Shown here: positions 25,635 through 33,114 of the stretch, in pieces
Position numbering within the stretch: the stretch's first letter is position 1
Layout of the letters: each line of letters opens with the position of its first letter
Assembly: GCF_011006175.1 (NCBI RefSeq)
Contig: NZ_CP048795.1
Location: 496,001 to 560,000, forward strand
DNA: 64,000 bases
Reading direction: 5' to 3'
Source of the DNA: Hydrogenobacter sp. T-8
GTDB taxonomy: Bacteria; Aquificota; Aquificia; Aquificales; Aquificaceae
Notes under the pieces: model-generated
Seen by the model: only the letters and a program-made list of their open reading frames with translations
The model's database searches: none
Told to the model about the DNA's origin: nothing
Made by a program: the position numbers and the translations under genes

Positions 25635-26867
25635 TCATAAAAGCCTTAAAAAGAGGCTTTCCGCCAGTGTAGGATGTGGCAAGCAGAGCCTTGAGAGCAT
25701 GTCAAGGTTTAGCTCTGAAAAGAGGCTTGTTGTTAGAAGAGATATTATCTCGCCTGCGTCTCTTGATAGGAGTTCACCTCCAAGGAGAAAGCCCTTTTTG
25801 TCAAAATAGAGAAAAGCCATACCTTCTTCTGTGTGGTATATACTTCCTACCGCAAAGGCTCTAAGGCTTACGCTCCTTTCTGAAAACTCTACCTTTTTCT
25901 CCTCAAGCTCTTTTCTTGTGAGACCCACCTTTGCGTAAGACAGAGGTTGAGTGTATAGCACGTAGGGTATCTTATAGGGTGGTGTGAAAAAGCCCTTACC
26001 TTTTATAAGTTTTTGTGCCACCGAAAAAGACTGAAGCCTGCTTGCGTGTGCAAGCTCCACTATACCGTTTATGTCCCCCACCGCATAGTGGTCTCTTAGA
26101 GAGGTCTCGTAGCTCCTGTCTACCAATATGTGCCCCTTCTCGTCTCGTGCAAGGTCAAGTCTTATACACTGTGAGTTAGGCACTCTCTTTTTTAGCCAAT
26201 AAACAGCCTCTGGTGGTGTGTCAGGCATGGGTTTAAAAAGCACGCCCAAATCCTTTAGGCTCTTCAAAAGCCTTGTCTTTATGGATGGGTGCATAAACTC
26301 AAGGCTTTTTTCCTCAAAGTAAGCCTCAATGGACACGCCCATAAGGGCATATATGCATGCAAACTCAAGAAGTATTGGGTCATCGCCTGCAAGTTTTAGG
26401 CTGTCTGGAAGCTCTTCCAGTTCCAAAAGGTCATTACCGTTGGGTTCTTGAGGATAGGACTTTCCTGTGTTAAGGATTATGTATCTTCCACTTATCCTTC
26501 TGCCTTCAACCTCCACCACATGTGGCTCTACAAGCTCTCCGTATCCGTAGATAAAGTCCACACCCTTTAGTAGTTTTTCTATCTGGTCTCTTAGTGTTTT
26601 TGTTAGCTTTTGTTTTTTCTCCTTTAGGTTTTTCAAGTTTAGGCTAATGTCTTTCACAGATATCAAAGGTGAGTTTTTCAACTCAAAGAGCTTTCTTGCC
26701 TCAAAAAGGTAAAGCTTTGTGGGTATGCACCCTTCATGAAGACAGACGCCACCAAGATGAGCTTGTTCCCTTTCCACTATTGCGGTCTTTAAGCCCGCTT
26801 TCCATAGTAGCTCCGCACCCACATAGGCAAGCCCACCTCCCAAAATTATCACATCATAGTCATACAT
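25635..26867 (-). CDS. lpdA: Dihydrolipoamide dehydrogenase-like flavoprotein (E3) with altered NAD motif
   Basis: 410 aa, shorter than typical E3 (~460-470). FAD loop IILGGGLAYVGAELLWKAG, redox-active disulfide GGVCLHEGCIPTK (CX4C), and C-terminal catalytic LPHPTLAESL (His-Glu pair) are all present. The central NAD(H) domain is abnormal: where GGGxIGxE is expected, it reads AGDDPILLEFACIYALMGVSIEAY. Last gene of the E1alpha-E1beta-E2-E3 operon, 2 bp after E2. By context it reoxidises the lipoyl group of E2, but its electron acceptor may not be plain NAD+. Confidence 0.82.
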   Translation of the reverse strand: MYDYDVIILGGGLAYVGAELLWKAGLKTAIVEREQAHLGGVCLHEGCIPTKLYLFEARKLFELKNSPLISVKDISLNLKNLKEKKQKLTKTLRDQIEKLLKGVDFIYGYGELVEPHVVEVEGRRISGRYIILNTGKSYPQEPNGNDLLELEELPDSLKLAGDDPILLEFACIYALMGVSIEAYFEEKSLEFMHPSIKTRLLKSLKDLGVLFKPMPDTPPEAVYWLKKRVPNSQCIRLDLARDEKGHILVDRSYETSLRDHYAVGDINGIVELAHASRLQSFSVAQKLIKGKGFFTPPYKIPYVLYTQPLSYAKVGLTRKELEEKKVEFSERSVSLRAFAVGSIYHTEEGMAFLYFDKKGFLLGGELLSRDAGEIISLLTTSLFSELNLDMLSRLCLPHPTLAESLFLRLL

Positions 26868-26868
26868 A

Positions 26869-28110
26869 TCAAGCTCCCTTCTTTAACATCTTTATGTAAT
26901 TTTTGTCTAAAACCTTCTCCTTTAGGTGCTTTACAAACAAAGCTCCATGAAAGCCGTTTATAACCCTATGGTCAAAGGTAAAGGTCATATGGGTTTTGCC
27001 GTCGCCTTCTTGCATGCCTACCGCTATTATGCAAACCTGTCCGTAGGGTATTACCGCATCAAAAGCCCTAATTCCAAACATGCCAAGGTTAGATATGGTT
27101 AAAGTTGCACCTCTTATATCTTCAAGGCTTAGCCTGCCCTCTTCTGCCCTTTTCCTTAGCTCTCTTACCTCCTGTGCTATCTCCCTTAGGCTCTTCCTGT
27201 TTACCTCCTTTATCACAGGATTGTATAGCTCATCTCCCACTGCTATGGCAAGTCCCACGTTGGAGTTTGGGTAAATCAAATAGTGGTCTTCTCTATATAC
27301 CGCTCTTAGCCTTTCAAAAAACTGCATGGCATCGCCCACTATCTTTATAAGCCAGTGGGTAAGGGTTATCTCCTTGTCCCAGGGGATAAGGGAAAGGTCA
27401 AAGACTTCGTATATGTGATAGTGAGGGACAACAAAACTTTTGGAGAGGTTTGATATAAGGCTTTTTTGAACAGAGGACACTGGGACTCTTCTTGGAATAC
27501 CCTTCTGTTCCACATAGGCAAGAAGCAGGTCTTCGTCAATCTTTTTGTTAGGAAATTCTTTGAGGAGCTCCTCAAGAGAAAGCTCATATTCCCTTAAGAG
27601 CTCCAGTGCCTTTGGTGTAAAGTATCTCTCTTTTTCAAACTCCTCTATATCCTTTGCATGGGTCGGGGAGGGTAGCCTACCCTCTTGTTGTAGCTCCTTT
27701 AGGTCTATACCCTTTTCCTTTGCCAAAAGTCTTGCATAGGGAGAGGCAAAGCCAGGTGGCAGTTCAATCTTCTTCTCTGTCTCCTTGGGTGGTGGAGGGG
27801 GTTTCCTCTCTTCCACCTTTGGTTTTTCTTCCAATTTTGGCTTTTCTTCCTCCTTTGGCTTTTCTATCCTTTCTCCTAACTCCATTATGGCTATGGGCTT
27901 TCCCACCTCCACCTCTTGACCTTCTGAAAGGAGTATCCTTTTTATAGTGCCTCTTTTGAAGCTCTGTAGTTCCATAACCGCCTTCTCCGCCTCTATCTCC
28001 GCTATGACCTCACCCTTTTCCACATAGTCTCCTTCCTTTTTAAGCCAACGGACTATCTTTCCCCTTTCCATCGTGTCTGAAAACTGGGGCATCAAAACCT
28101 CATAGTCCAT
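26869..28110 (-). CDS. pdhC: Dihydrolipoyl acyltransferase (E2) of a 2-oxoacid dehydrogenase complex
   Basis: 413 aa from ATG 28110, overlapping the E1beta stop by 11 bases. One lipoyl domain (residues 1-80) with lipoyl Lys43 in EAEKAVMEL; a Pro/Lys/Glu-rich linker; peripheral-subunit-binding domain around GFASPYARLLAKEKGIDLKE; catalytic domain with SVQKSLISNLSKSFVVPHYH and TLTISNLGMFGIRAF. The C-terminal active site is DHRVING: HxxxNG where HxxxDG is usual. Transfers acyl groups to CoA. Substrate (pyruvate versus branched chain or acetoin) is not fixed by sequence. Confidence 0.9.
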   Translation of the reverse strand: MDYEVLMPQFSDTMERGKIVRWLKKEGDYVEKGEVIAEIEAEKAVMELQSFKRGTIKRILLSEGQEVEVGKPIAIMELGERIEKPKEEEKPKLEEKPKVEERKPPPPPKETEKKIELPPGFASPYARLLAKEKGIDLKELQQEGRLPSPTHAKDIEEFEKERYFTPKALELLREYELSLEELLKEFPNKKIDEDLLLAYVEQKGIPRRVPVSSVQKSLISNLSKSFVVPHYHIYEVFDLSLIPWDKEITLTHWLIKIVGDAMQFFERLRAVYREDHYLIYPNSNVGLAIAVGDELYNPVIKEVNRKSLREIAQEVRELRKRAEEGRLSLEDIRGATLTISNLGMFGIRAFDAVIPYGQVCIIAVGMQEGDGKTHMTFTFDHRVINGFHGALFVKHLKEKVLDKNYIKMLKKGA

Positions 28111-29077
28111 GGCTTTTGCTCCAGCTAAGTATACGCTCATATATCTTCTCGGGTGTGGGTATAGCCATTAGCTCAAGTTTTCTGTTGTAAGGTATGGGAA
28201 CTTCCTCTCCAGCTATCCTAAGAGGTGGTGCATCAAGGTAGTAAAATAGCTCCTCGCACACCCTCGCTGACAGCTCCGCACCAAGACCAAGAGTTTTTGG
28301 CGCTTCGTAAACTACCACAAGCCTGTGGGTTTTTCTAACAGACTCATATATGGTCTCAAAGTCTATGGGTCTGAGGGAGATAAGGTCTATAACTTCGCAG
28401 GAAATCCCGTCTCTTTCCTCCAACCACTCACAAGCCTTCAAGGTGTCATGAACCATTTTAAGATAGGAGACTACCGTTATGTCTTTTCCTTCCTTTAGAA
28501 TTCTTGCCTTAAAGGGGTCAAAGTTTTTCACATACTCAAAGGGAAAGTCCATACCATACAGGAGCACATGCTCCAGAAAGACCACAGGGTCATCCATCCT
28601 TATGGCATGCAAAAGTCCGTGATAAGCACTTATGGAGTCCGAAGCACAAAAGACATAAAGCCCTGGCACGCTGGCAAAGAAGTGCTCCAGGCTTTGAGAG
28701 TGCTGTGAGGCGAGCTGTTTTGCCACACCCTGTGGCATACGCACCACAAGAGGGAGAAAGAGCTTTCCACCGCTCATGTATCTTAGCTTTGCCATCTGGT
28801 TTACAAACTGGTCCATAGCCAGCATGGCAAAGTTTACGGTCATTATCTCCGCCACTGGTCTGAGTCCCATAAGAGCCATACCTATGGCAGTGCCCACTAT
28901 GGAGTTTTCCGCTATGGGTGTATCTATTACCCTCTTTGGTCCATACTTCACATAAAGACCATCGGTCACCTTGTAGTTGCCCCCGTAAAAGCCCACATCC
29001 TCCCCAAGGACTACTACCCTTGGGTCATGTTCCATAGCATAGTCGAGGGCTAAGTTTAAAGCATCACGGTATAACAT
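28100..29077 (-). CDS. pdhB: 2-oxoacid dehydrogenase E1 beta subunit (pyruvate/acetoin type)
   Basis: 325 aa from ATG 29077 (a GTG five codons upstream is possible). Family blocks include YRDALNLALDYAMEHDPRVV, VVLGEDVGFYGG, DTPIAENSIVGTAIGMALMG and MTVNFAMLAMDQFVNQMAKL. Forms the alpha2beta2 E1 that decarboxylates the 2-oxoacid and reductively acylates E2. Overlaps E1alpha by 14 and E2 by 11 bases, implying coupled, stoichiometric translation. Confidence 0.93.
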   Translation of the reverse strand: MLYRDALNLALDYAMEHDPRVVVLGEDVGFYGGNYKVTDGLYVKYGPKRVIDTPIAENSIVGTAIGMALMGLRPVAEIMTVNFAMLAMDQFVNQMAKLRYMSGGKLFLPLVVRMPQGVAKQLASQHSQSLEHFFASVPGLYVFCASDSISAYHGLLHAIRMDDPVVFLEHVLLYGMDFPFEYVKNFDPFKARILKEGKDITVVSYLKMVHDTLKACEWLEERDGISCEVIDLISLRPIDFETIYESVRKTHRLVVVYEAPKTLGLGAELSARVCEELFYYLDAPPLRIAGEEVPIPYNRKLELMAIPTPEKIYERILSWSKSHGL

Positions 29078-30035
29078 CAGAGCATACCCCACAGTATAGG
29101 TCTGTGTATAGCTCCTCTTCAGAGGGTTCTGGAGAGCTCAGGGCAAACTCCACAGCTCCTTCAACCACTGCCTCCACCTTTTGGTCTATGAGCCTTACCT
29201 GTTCCTCTGTGAGCCAACCTTCTTTATAGGCTTTTTTAAGCAAAAGGTCTATGGGGTCTCTTTTGCGAAACATCTCCAACTCTCTCGGAGACCTGTAGTC
29301 TCCCTTGTCCGCCATGGAGTGCCCTTCAAAACGATAGGTATGTGCCTCAATAAAGTAAGGCTTTCCGTATTCTTCTATGTACTGCTTGGCTCTAACTACT
29401 GCTTCGTAGACCGCAAAGACATCCATACCGTCCACAACCTCCGCTGGCATGTAGTCCCTTGCCTTGAGATAAATGTCCTTCAGTGCAGAAGACCTGCTCA
29501 CATGCGTGCCTATGGCGTAGTAGTTGTTTTCGCACAGAAATAGCACTGGCACTTCCCAAAGGTTCGCCATGTTTATGGCTTCAAAGAAGGTGCCGTTGTT
29601 GGTTGCACCATCACCAAAGATGCAAAGAACTCCAGCTTTTTCACCCATGAGCTTTCTGGCATAGGCTGCGCCTACCGCATGAGGAAGGTGTGCTGCCACT
29701 ATGGCGTTGCCACCGTAAAAGTCCATTTTTGGCTCATAAAGATGCATAGAACCTCCCTTTCCCTTTGAAACGCCCGTAGCCTTTCCAAAAAGCTCCGCCA
29801 TAATGAGCTTTGGGTCTATGCCTCTTGCCAAAGCCAGCACATGCTCCCTATAGGGACAGAAGAGGTCTCCCTTTCCAAAGCCTACCACAGCACCCACATG
29901 CACCGCCTCTTCACCTATGGCAAGGTGTAAAAAGCCAGATATATTTCCCTTTAAGTATTCTTCCTTGCACCTTATCTCAAATTCCCTCCCTAACTTCATA
30001 AGGTAGTAAAACTTTTCTGCCAGCGTCTGGCTCAT
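29064..30035 (-). CDS. pdhA: 2-oxoacid dehydrogenase E1 alpha subunit (pyruvate/acetoin type)
   Basis: 323 aa TPP enzyme subunit. TPP/Mg motif CIFGDGATNNGTFFEAINMA with the ENNYYAIG continuation; FLHLAIGEEAVHVGAV near the start; THTYRFEGHS-like HTYRFEGHSMADKGDYR is the phosphorylation-loop region. First gene of the operon; start codon lies 7 nt after a minus-strand TATAAT, suggesting a leaderless mRNA. The presence of a PDH-type complex in an otherwise Aquificota-like genome, where pyruvate:ferredoxin oxidoreductase usually dominates, is worth noting. Confidence 0.93.
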   Translation of the reverse strand: MSQTLAEKFYYLMKLGREFEIRCKEEYLKGNISGFLHLAIGEEAVHVGAVVGFGKGDLFCPYREHVLALARGIDPKLIMAELFGKATGVSKGKGGSMHLYEPKMDFYGGNAIVAAHLPHAVGAAYARKLMGEKAGVLCIFGDGATNNGTFFEAINMANLWEVPVLFLCENNYYAIGTHVSRSSALKDIYLKARDYMPAEVVDGMDVFAVYEAVVRAKQYIEEYGKPYFIEAHTYRFEGHSMADKGDYRSPRELEMFRKRDPIDLLLKKAYKEGWLTEEQVRLIDQKVEAVVEGAVEFALSSPEPSEEELYTDLYCGVCSDVIP

Positions 30036-30038
30036 GGC

Positions 30039-30048
30039 TAAAATTATA
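30039..30048. promoter_or_regulatory. Divergent -10 box (TAAAATTATA) between pdhA and the MNT remnant
   Basis: Only 17 bp separate the pdhA ATG (30035, minus) from the MNT remnant ATG (30053, plus). The minus strand carries TATAAT (30048-30043) ending 7 nt before pdhA; the plus strand carries TAAAAT (30039-30044) ending 8 nt before the remnant. Same layout as 18048 and 45521. Confidence 0.5.
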
Positions 30049-30052
30049 AGGG

Positions 30053-30190
30053 ATGAGTTCTGAAGATTTACTTCTTAAAGAGCTAAAGGAAGAGCTTCTT
30101 AGGGTTCTTTCAAAGCACCTTGAGTATCCCTTAGTATGGACAAATATCCCTTTTGTGGACATTTATCCACGCCTCGGGTTTAGGGACTGA
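30053..30190 (+). pseudogene. Probable 5' fragment of an MNT (HI0073/MntA-type) nucleotidyltransferase antitoxin gene
   Basis: ATG 30053 encodes MSSEDLLLKELKEELLRVLS KHLEYPLVW-type sequence: an N-terminal helix followed by a strand, as in HI0073-family proteins just before the 'VWAFGSR' motif. At Trp (30137-30139) similarity ends where GSX10DXD should begin, and the frame runs 16 unrelated residues to a TGA inside the TnpB element. The matching C-terminal piece reappears at 31688. Assignment is an inference from position and pattern; the fragment itself has no diagnostic motif. Confidence 0.45.
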
Positions 30191-31612
30191 TTGAAAGTAT
30201 GGATTTCTTTCAATCAATCCCAGTACCTTACTCCAGAGGCACTTAAACCGCTCACTAAACAAGTTTTTTATGAAAACCTCCACTTGCTTAGTGAGGGCTT
30301 GCTCCATACGGTGTAAATGCAAGCTCCACTTAGCACGGCTAAGTAGATTTCTGCTTGCATTCACATCCGCATGGAGCTTTCTATTGCATAGCTTACACTC
30401 AAACTCACTCCTTGTCTTCCTGTTGTCTTTGTCTACATACCCACAATTACTGCATGCTTGTGAACTATAGGCAGGAGCAACATACACCACCTCTATGCCA
30501 TATTCCTCTCTCACTTCCTCTAACTTCTTCTTTATCTCCCCAAGCCCAAACCTTATAAGCACCCTCTTTATAGCCTTTGGAAAATTGTTAATTACCCTCT
30601 TCAAAAATCCTCTTAAGTCCTCAAGCACAAGCCTTCGTGGTCTGTATAACTCTATAACCCTGTTTATTACCCTCCTTACCTCATTCTTCACATACTCACT
30701 TAGCCTGTGTTGAAGTCTTAAATACCTTCTGCTCTCTGTTGGCTTTTTTCCTCTCCTTTGCATCTCCCTTTGAATTCTGTCTATCTTATCCGCATATTCC
30801 CTGACCTTGCTGTAAAACTTCCTGCCAAAGAGGTCTCCTCTGTCTGAAACAAGAAAACACTCCATGCCAAAGTCAAGAGCTACCTCTCCACTGAAAGCTA
30901 TCTCCTTTCTCTCTATCTCCTTCACAAGCCTTAGTTTGCCATCCTCCGCTATCTGAACCATGCTTGTTAGCTTTCCACCTCTTTCCTCAAAATACTCATG
31001 AAGTTTCACAGGCAGATATATAGGCTTTCTCTTTTCATGAGTTGACAGTCTTATCCAGAGGTCAAAGGCTTTTGCTTTCTTTGGTCTTTCCAGCAAGGCA
31101 CACTTGCTGTCTAAAAGCATAGAGATACCTTTAAAACTTGGCTTTTTCCAGCTTTTGAGAATATGCTTGAATATCTTCTTAGCAAGCAGTCTTTCTTCCT
31201 TGACTATCTCATACTCATGCTTGTTTTTGTCTTTATCTATCCACAGGGCTTTCTCACTTTTTGGAATAAGCCATTCCTCTCTGGAGTTGAGATAAAGGAG
31301 AACTCTTTTTGTCTTTTCAGGAAGAGTAGAGCTAAGGACTATCTCTTTGAACCTTTTTTGGACATTGGCAATAAAACTTTCCAGTGTAGGGACTACCACA
31401 TGGTATTGTATAGTGGACTTGAACCTTTCTGAAAGTGGGCAGTTTAAGTGTTTTATGTTGGCTTTTCTGGAGAAAGAGCCAGTTTTGAAGAAAAGAAACC
31501 ACTGGAAGTTTGCCACAAGCTGTGCGGTTTTTCTGTATAGCTTTAGGACATGAGCTATAAGGGTTCTTTTTCTTTTTGTGGTAGGGCATGAGACTTCAAT
31601 AGCCCTATACAT
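30131..31612 (-). CDS. tnpB: TnpB RNA-guided nuclease (IS605 OrfB/IS1341-type), apparently intact
   Basis: 493 aa from ATG 31612 (frame open 21 codons further upstream without similarity). RuvC-like active site is complete: RuvC-I Asp247 in EVALDFGMECFLVSD, RuvC-II Glu331 in LVLEDLRG, RuvC-III Asp416 in ADVNASRN. The zinc finger is CSNCG...CKLC (Cys387, 390, 406, 409). TnpB proteins use an omega RNA from their own 3' end to cut target DNA and keep the element in place. It is longer than the common ~400 aa because of an extended N-terminal half. No tnpA is nearby. The coding frame runs over the 3' hairpin and ends, by TAA, in flanking sequence. Confidence 0.88.
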   Translation of the reverse strand: MYRAIEVSCPTTKRKRTLIAHVLKLYRKTAQLVANFQWFLFFKTGSFSRKANIKHLNCPLSERFKSTIQYHVVVPTLESFIANVQKRFKEIVLSSTLPEKTKRVLLYLNSREEWLIPKSEKALWIDKDKNKHEYEIVKEERLLAKKIFKHILKSWKKPSFKGISMLLDSKCALLERPKKAKAFDLWIRLSTHEKRKPIYLPVKLHEYFEERGGKLTSMVQIAEDGKLRLVKEIERKEIAFSGEVALDFGMECFLVSDRGDLFGRKFYSKVREYADKIDRIQREMQRRGKKPTESRRYLRLQHRLSEYVKNEVRRVINRVIELYRPRRLVLEDLRGFLKRVINNFPKAIKRVLIRFGLGEIKKKLEEVREEYGIEVVYVAPAYSSQACSNCGYVDKDNRKTRSEFECKLCNRKLHADVNASRNLLSRAKWSLHLHRMEQALTKQVEVFIKNLFSERFKCLWSKVLGLIERNPYFQSVPKPEAWINVHKRDICPY

Positions 31613-31687
31613 AGGGATATTATAGCTTTTGTCTGTGAGTTCGTATGTGAAACAATTCAAGAAACAAATTACCATTATTAGGTATAA
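30140..31687 (-). mobile_element. IS1341/IS605-group element carrying only tnpB, inserted in an MNT gene
   Basis: Limits are estimated, not seen: the left limit is where the MNT-like N-terminal fragment loses similarity (after 30139), the right limit where the MNT-like C-terminal fragment resumes (31688). In element orientation (minus strand) the left end is near 31687 and the right end near 30140, with the hairpin at 30183-30221 close to the right end. No terminal inverted repeats or target duplication are visible, as expected for this group. About 35 codons of the host gene are missing, so insertion was followed or accompanied by a deletion. Confidence 0.6.
30183..30221 (-). ncRNA. Right-end hairpin, candidate omega-RNA scaffold of the TnpB element
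   Basis: An imperfect palindrome with a 15-bp stem (30183-30197 against 30207-30221, one mismatch) and a 9-nt loop lies within the last codons of tnpB. IS605-group right ends carry such a subterminal hairpin, and omega RNAs overlap the 3' end of tnpB, with the guide read from the adjacent host DNA. If so, the guide would be the host sequence just below 30140 read on the minus strand. RNA boundaries are unknown. Confidence 0.5.
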
Positions 31688-31813
31688 ATGTCAATATTTT
31701 CAGAGACTATTCGCCAAGACCTTGTGGACTTTAACAAAACCTCAGAAGAGTTCAAAAGAGAAGCCCTAAAACACATAGAGGTCATTTATGAGCCAGAGAA
31801 GGATATTCATTGA
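31688..31813 (+). pseudogene. 3' fragment of an MNT nucleotidyltransferase antitoxin gene
   Basis: 41 codons reading MSIFSETIRQDLVDFNKTSE EFKREALKHIEVIYE-type sequence. The DLVDFNKTSEEF...IEVIYE block is characteristic of the C-terminus of HI0073/MntA proteins ('vDLvdl...seeFr...vvIye'). The N-terminal half with the catalytic GSX10DXD is absent: upstream in frame there is a stop codon and the TnpB element. It overlaps the HEPN start at 31788 by 26 bases, the usual MNT-HEPN coupling. Confidence 0.62.
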
Positions 31814-32161
31814 AAAGCTCGCAAAGGCTATAGAAAGGTTGGAAGAGGTGCTAAAGCTGGAAAAAACGCAGTGGTTAGAGATTCCGCCATACAGAGGTTT
31901 GAATTTACCTTTGACCTTGCGTGGAAAAGCCTTAAGTTATACCTTGAAGAGGTGGAAAGGCTTGAATGCAGGTCTCCAAAGGGATGCCTAAGGCTTGCCT
32001 TTTCTGTTGGTCTAATAGATAACGACTCCTATTGGCTTCAGATATGCGACTATAGAAACCTTACCTCCCAAACCTACGATGAAGAGTTAGCGGATAAAAT
32101 ATACGAAGAACTACCAAAGGTGTTAGAATACTTTAAAAGGCTTTACGGACTGATATCATGA
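31788..32161 (+). pseudogene. HI0074/HepT-type HEPN gene with -1 frameshift and mutated active site
   Basis: The first 29 codons (MSQRRIFIEKLAKAIERLEE VLKLEK) match the N-terminus of HI0074-type HEPN proteins. At the A6 run (31861-31866) the frame must shift by -1 to continue as VVRDSAIQRFEFTFDLAWKS, CLRLAFSVGLIDNDSYWLQI, YRNLTSQTYDEELADKIYEE, ending at 32161. Without the shift translation stops at 31991. The catalytic RX4HXY motif reads RNLTSQTY: His replaced by Gln. So the toxin looks dead twice over. Its stop overlaps the start of the next gene by 4 bases. Confidence 0.72.
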
Positions 32162-33114
32162 TAGAGCAGTTATCAAAGAGCCTAAATGCAGAGGTTTTGC
32201 AAACCCATACAAGCTGGGTTTTGCTTTTAGAGAAGGTGGTTTACAAGATAAAAAAGCCAGTAAACTTTGGCTTTCTGGACTATTCAACTTTAGAGAAAAG
32301 GCTTGAAAACTGCAAAAAGGAGCTGGAGCTAAACAGAAGGTTATGCGGGTGGGTATACATGGATGTGGTTCCCATAAGTTATGTAGATGGTGAATATCGT
32401 ATAGAAGACCCCTCAAACCCAGTGGAGTATGCGGTGAAGATGAGAAGGATACCAGAGGAAAGGCTTCTAAAAAACATGCTTTCAAAGGTTTCTCAAGAGG
32501 ACATGAAAGAACTTGCAAGACACATAGCAAACTTCCATGCAAAGGCAGAGAGGCGGGATGAGTTTGGAAGGCTTGAGGTAATGAAGTTCAACACCGACGA
32601 AAACTTTTTGCAAACCGAAAAATACATAGGCATAACCATAGACAAGGAAGACTACGAGTTTATCAGAGAGAAAACAGAAGGCTTTTATAGAAAATACTCA
32701 GACCTCTTTGAAAAACGCATAAAAGAGGGACGCATCAGGGACGGACATGGAGATATAAGGCTTGAACATGTGGCTTTTTTAGAGGAAGGTATCTGTGTTT
32801 TTGACTGTATTGAGTTTAATGACAGGTTTAGGTGCGGTGATGTGATAAACGATATGTGCTTTCTCTCTATGGAGCTTGAGCTTGTAGGAAGAAGAGACCT
32901 ATCTCAAGTCTATGAAGAAGAATACAAGAAAATAACGCAGGATGAAGAGTTTGACCTCTTTTTGCCCTTTTTCAAATGCTACAGGGCTTATGTGAGAGGA
33001 AAGGTAAACAGCTTTTTGCTTGACGACCCTCATTATGAGAAAAAGGAAGAAGCTAAGGAGTTAGCCAGTAGGCTTTTTAAGCTTAGCAGGTCTTACGCAG
33101 AAACTATACCCTAA
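32158..33114 (+). CDS. COG2187-type aminoglycoside-phosphotransferase-like protein
   Basis: 318 aa, soluble, protein-kinase-like fold. The Brenner-like catalytic block is GRIRDGHGDIRLEHVAF (HGDxxxxH as in APH enzymes), followed by CVFDCIEFNDRFRCGDVIND, with the conserved Asp of the DFG-equivalent (FDCIEFN). An N-terminal lobe segment KVVYKIKKPVNFGFLDYSTL is typical of COG2187, whose members often carry an extra C-terminal P-loop domain that is missing here. Physiological substrate unknown. Translationally linked (4-base overlap) to the broken HEPN gene. Confidence 0.75.
   Translation: MIEQLSKSLNAEVLQTHTSWVLLLEKVVYKIKKPVNFGFLDYSTLEKRLENCKKELELNRRLCGWVYMDVVPISYVDGEYRIEDPSNPVEYAVKMRRIPEERLLKNMLSKVSQEDMKELARHIANFHAKAERRDEFGRLEVMKFNTDENFLQTEKYIGITIDKEDYEFIREKTEGFYRKYSDLFEKRIKEGRIRDGHGDIRLEHVAFLEEGICVFDCIEFNDRFRCGDVINDMCFLSMELELVGRRDLSQVYEEEYKKITQDEEFDLFLPFFKCYRAYVRGKVNSFLLDDPHYEKKEEAKELASRLFKLSRSYAETIP

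Noticed and set aside
31603-31616. Small palindrome CCCTATACATAGGG over the tnpB start codon
   Set aside because: Only a 5-6 bp stem with a 2-4 nt loop; could be a left-end hairpin but is too short to call.
31861-31866. Programmed -1 frameshift in the HEPN gene at A6
   Set aside because: The run is GAA AAA ACG in the zero frame, not a full X-XXY-YYZ heptamer, and the protein also lacks the catalytic His; decay or a sequencing error is simpler.
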